From assembly GCA_046726435.1 (NCBI GenBank), contig JBKPAM010000164.1, positions 1-7,305 of the forward strand: a DNA stretch of 7,305 bases, read 5' to 3'. Positions 5,423 through 7,305 of this stretch are shown in pieces. Position numbers and translations under genes: made by a program. The stretch's first letter is position 1, and each line of letters begins with the position of its first letter. Under the pieces are notes generated by a model, which saw only the letters and a list, made by a program, of their open reading frames with translations, was not told the DNA's origin and ran no database searches. The DNA is from AC-32 sp046726435 (GTDB lineage: Bacteria; Actinomycetota; Thermoleophilia; Gaiellales; Gaiellaceae).

Positions 5423-5453
5423 CCGGCGGCCGGATCTTGGCTACTGCCGCCGG
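5423..5453. repeat. Perfect 8-bp inverted repeat between regulator and cupin
   Basis: CCGGCGGC (5423-5430) and GCCGCCGG (5446-5453) are exact reverse complements around a 15-nt loop. On the minus strand the hairpin lies after the response regulator and before the cupin start, with no U-tract. It could be a terminator-like stem, an RNA leader element or an operator. Chance is a fair alternative in such GC-rich sequence. Confidence 0.3.
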
Positions 5454-5469
5454 AGGATCGTTCGGCTCA

Positions 5470-5500
5470 CCCTCGAGGGGTAGGGGTCGGCTCGAGAGGG
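5470..5500 (-). terminator. Weak hairpin directly after the response regulator stop
   Basis: CCCTCGAG (5470-5477) pairs with CTCGAGAGGG (5491-5500) with one bulged A and a 13-nt loop. The segment also contains the 10-bp palindrome CCCTCGAGGG (5470-5479). It abuts the TAA of the regulator gene at 5501-5503 but has no U-tract, so a classic intrinsic terminator is not proven. Confidence 0.25.
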
Positions 5501-6190
5501 TTACGGGGTCGCCCTGGGGCCCGGCTGCACGATGCCGCTCTCGTAGGCGAAGACGACTGCCTGGATGCGGTCGCGGAGGCGGAGCTTCATCAGGATCCGC
5601 TTCACGTGCGTCTTGACCGTGGACTCCTCGATCACGAGCTCGGCCGCGATCTCGCTGTTCGAGAGGCCGCGGGCGAGGAGAACGAGCACCTCGCGCTCCC
5701 GGGGCGTGAGGGAGTCGAGCAGACGGCTAGGGCCGATCTCGGGCGTGGGCTGGCGCGCCATCCGGTCGATCACCGTCCGCGTGACCGAGGGCGAGAGGAG
5801 CGAGTCGCCGGCGGCGACGGTGTGGATCGCGGCGAGCAGCTCCTCCGGGCCGCTGCGCTTGAGCAGGAACCCAGAAGCGCCGGCGTTGAGCGCTCCGAAG
5901 ATGTAGTCGTCCTGCTCGAAGGTCGTCAGGATCACGACCTTGACGTCCGGGGAGGCGGCGGTGACCTCGCGGGTCGCGGCGATGCCGTCGAGGTCGGGCA
6001 TGCGCACGTCCATCAGGACGAGGTCCGGGTGGAGCGCGCGCACCTGCTCCACGGCCGCGCGTCCGCTGCCCGCCTCGCCGACCACCTCGACCCGCGCGTC
6101 GCTGGAGAGCACCGCTTTCAGGCCGGCGCGCATCAGGTCGTCGTCGTCGACGAGCAGGACCCGAACGGGAACCCCGGCAACCTCTGTCAC
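5501..6190 (-). CDS. NarL/LuxR-family response regulator
   Basis: This 229-residue DNA-binding response regulator has a receiver domain at about 9-125. It carries the acidic pocket Asp15-Asp18 (VDDDD), the phosphoacceptor Asp61 in LVLMDVRMPDLDG, the conserved Thr89 in ILTTFEQDDY, and Lys111 in GFLLKRSG. A LuxR-type helix-turn-helix follows (about 159-222): LTPREREVLVLLARGLSNSE, then STVKTHVKRILMKL, complete through the recognition helix. All switch residues are present, so it should be phosphorylated by the kinase encoded upstream. The GTG start overlaps the kinase stop as GTGA, with GAGGAG 5 nt before it, so translational coupling is likely. Target genes are not evident here; the downstream cupin is a candidate only by proximity. 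Confidence 0.95.
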   Translation of the reverse strand: MTEVAGVPVRVLLVDDDDLMRAGLKAVLSSDARVEVVGEAGSGRAAVEQVRALHPDLVLMDVRMPDLDGIAATREVTAASPDVKVVILTTFEQDDYIFGALNAGASGFLLKRSGPEELLAAIHTVAAGDSLLSPSVTRTVIDRMARQPTPEIGPSRLLDSLTPREREVLVLLARGLSNSEIAAELVIEESTVKTHVKRILMKLRLRDRIQAVVFAYESGIVQPGPRATP

Positions 6191-7305
6191 GACTGCTCCT
6201 CGACGGCGGCGTACGGAAGGCGTGCGTGGACGCGGAACGCGGCGCCTTCGCTCCCGGCGGAGAGGCTGCCGCCCAGGAGCGCTGCGCGCTCGCGCATGCC
6301 CAGGATCCCGTGGCCCCCGGCCGCGCTCTCTCCCTCTTCCGTCGGGTTGGAGATCGTCAGCTCGAGCTCGCTCTCGCCGTAGCGGATCTCGACCTCGGCA
6401 GGGCCGCTCCCGTGACGGGCCGTGTTCGTGAGCGACTCCTGGAGGATGCGGTAGGCCGCCTGGTCAACCCCGCGCGGCAGGGGACGCGGCCCGCCGGAGG
6501 TGCGGATCTCGATCGCCAGGCCGCCGGCGCGATAGCGCTCCGCGAGCGTGTCGAGTGCGGCGAGCCCGGTGGGCGGCTCGATCGTAGGTGCCTCCTCCCC
6601 CACGCCGTTCTCGCGCAGGCCGTGGACGAGCTGGTCGATCTCGCCGATGGTCTCGCGGGCGACGTCCTCGATCGTCGCCAGCGCGCGCGTCGTCGCGGCG
6701 GGGTCGCGCTGCTGCAGCAACCGCGCGGCGCCCGCCTGGACGAGGATCACGTTGATGGCGTGCGCCGCCGAGTCGTGCAAGTCACGCGCGATCCTGGTCC
6801 GCTCCTCCGCAGCGGCGAGCCGCCGCTCGCGCTCCGTGTCGCGCTCTGCGCGGCGGATCCGCTCCTCGACCTCGTCCCGGCGGCGGCGGCGCTGCCGAAG
6901 CTGGTCGCCGAGCACCCAGGCGCCGCCCCAGACGACGACGCCGAAGAGGATCGCGCTCGTCGGAAAGCCGCCGTGAGCGGCCGCGGTCGCGCCGACGTGG
7001 ACGGCGAAGAAGCCGAGCACGACGGCCGCCGTCTCGGGGATACGGGCCCTCGTGCGCTCGTCCTCGGCGACGTAGAAGAGCGCCGCCGTCGGGCCGAACG
7101 GCGGCCCGAGCGCGTAGCCGAGCCCGTTGAGCGTGGCCGCCGCCGCGGTCGTGAACGCGAACACGCCGAGCGGGAAGCGCCGGTGGGCCACGAGCGGAAA
7201 GCATGCAAGCGCGGCGAAGACGACCCCTCGCGCATCGAGGCCGTGGTCGCCGTTGTGGGAGAAGCCGAGCAGGAGCAGCGTGAGCCCGAAGGCGGCGAGC
7301 GCGAC
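6187..7305 (-). CDS. DesK/NarL-type sensor histidine kinase, 5' end outside window
   Basis: The membrane sensor kinase of a two-component pair. The frame stays open from the GTG at 7191 through the right edge (38 more codons). That extra part encodes membrane helices (VALAAFGLTLLLLGF, VVFAALACFPLVAH) continuous with the rest, so the GTG at 7191 is not the true start and the gene is truncated by the window. About six membrane segments precede a basic, coiled-coil linker (RRRRRDEVEERIRRAERDTE). The dimerisation box RIARDLHDSAAH holds the phosphorylated His (codon at 6775-6777). The ATP-binding domain shows the N-box ILQESLTNTARHG and the G-box GGHGILGMRERAALLGG. The usual DxGxG motif is replaced by ISNPTEEGE, a variant I recall in this subfamily. 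With no visible extracytoplasmic domain, it may sense the membrane or an internal signal. Confidence 0.94.
   Translation of the reverse strand, partial: VALAAFGLTLLLLGFSHNGDHGLDARGVVFAALACFPLVAHRRFPLGVFAFTTAAAATLNGLGYALGPPFGPTAALFYVAEDERTRARIPETAAVVLGFFAVHVGATAAAHGGFPTSAILFGVVVWGGAWVLGDQLRQRRRRRDEVEERIRRAERDTERERRLAAAEERTRIARDLHDSAAHAINVILVQAGAARLLQQRDPAATTRALATIEDVARETIGEIDQLVHGLRENGVGEEAPTIEPPTGLAALDTLAERYRAGGLAIEIRTSGGPRPLPRGVDQAAYRILQESLTNTARHGSGPAEVEIRYGESELELTISNPTEEGESAAGGHGILGMRERAALLGGSLSAGSEGAAFRVHARLPYAAVEEQS

Noticed and set aside
5606..6382. 258-codon plus-strand frame antisense to the two-component genes
   Set aside because: The regulator and kinase on the other strand have complete diagnostic motifs; this frame has none.
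1..7305. Mobile element, phage, CRISPR, tRNA/rRNA or defence system
   Set aside because: No transposase, integrase, terminal repeats, spaced direct repeats, cloverleaf-like sequence or known defence gene was visible on either strand.

Overview
This is a GC-rich (roughly two-thirds G+C) bacterial chromosomal window with strong G/C third-position bias, short intergenic gaps and GTG starts. Two genes appear to begin on leaderless messages. The gene content is a DUF2652 protein, a DUF429 protein, several small cupins and a NarL/DesK-type two-component pair. Together these suggest a high-GC soil actinobacterium, perhaps Thermoleophilia-like; that placement is inference, because no marker gene is present. 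I see no tRNA, rRNA, CRISPR array, transposase, phage gene or integration site.

Layout, left to right. Positions 1-255 hold no convincing gene, but contain a perfect 7-bp GC hairpin just downstream of the first gene. At 256-870 (minus) is a DUF2652 protein with a class III cyclase-like fold and an incomplete active site. It is divergent from a DUF429 predicted RNase H-like nuclease at 966-1604 (plus). Convergent to that is a cupin-TPR fusion at 1641-2276 (minus). A plus-strand run follows: a small single-pass membrane protein (2388-2627), a DMT/EamA-like transporter (2658-3503), a secreted lipoprotein of unknown function (best read as 3565-4344, from an ACG start) and a small cupin (4402-4800). 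The right third is on the minus strand: a complete-motif cupin (4809-5357), a NarL/LuxR response regulator (5501-6190) and a membrane histidine kinase. The kinase runs off the right edge (6187 to beyond 7305).

How the genes may work together. The kinase and regulator form one two-component system with a 4-nt GTGA overlap. The small membrane protein and the transporter are 30 bp apart and probably co-transcribed. The lipoprotein and the 4402 cupin each have their own strong Shine-Dalgarno sequence. No pathway clearly unites the three cupins.

Most of the window is ordinary chromosome. The points most worth a second look are the apparent ACG start of the lipoprotein, two matching leaderless start sites with the -10 hexamer exactly 6 nt from the start codon, a DUF2652 protein that keeps the cyclase metal and lysine residues but not the transition-state Asn/Arg, and the cupin-TPR fusion with non-canonical metal ligands.
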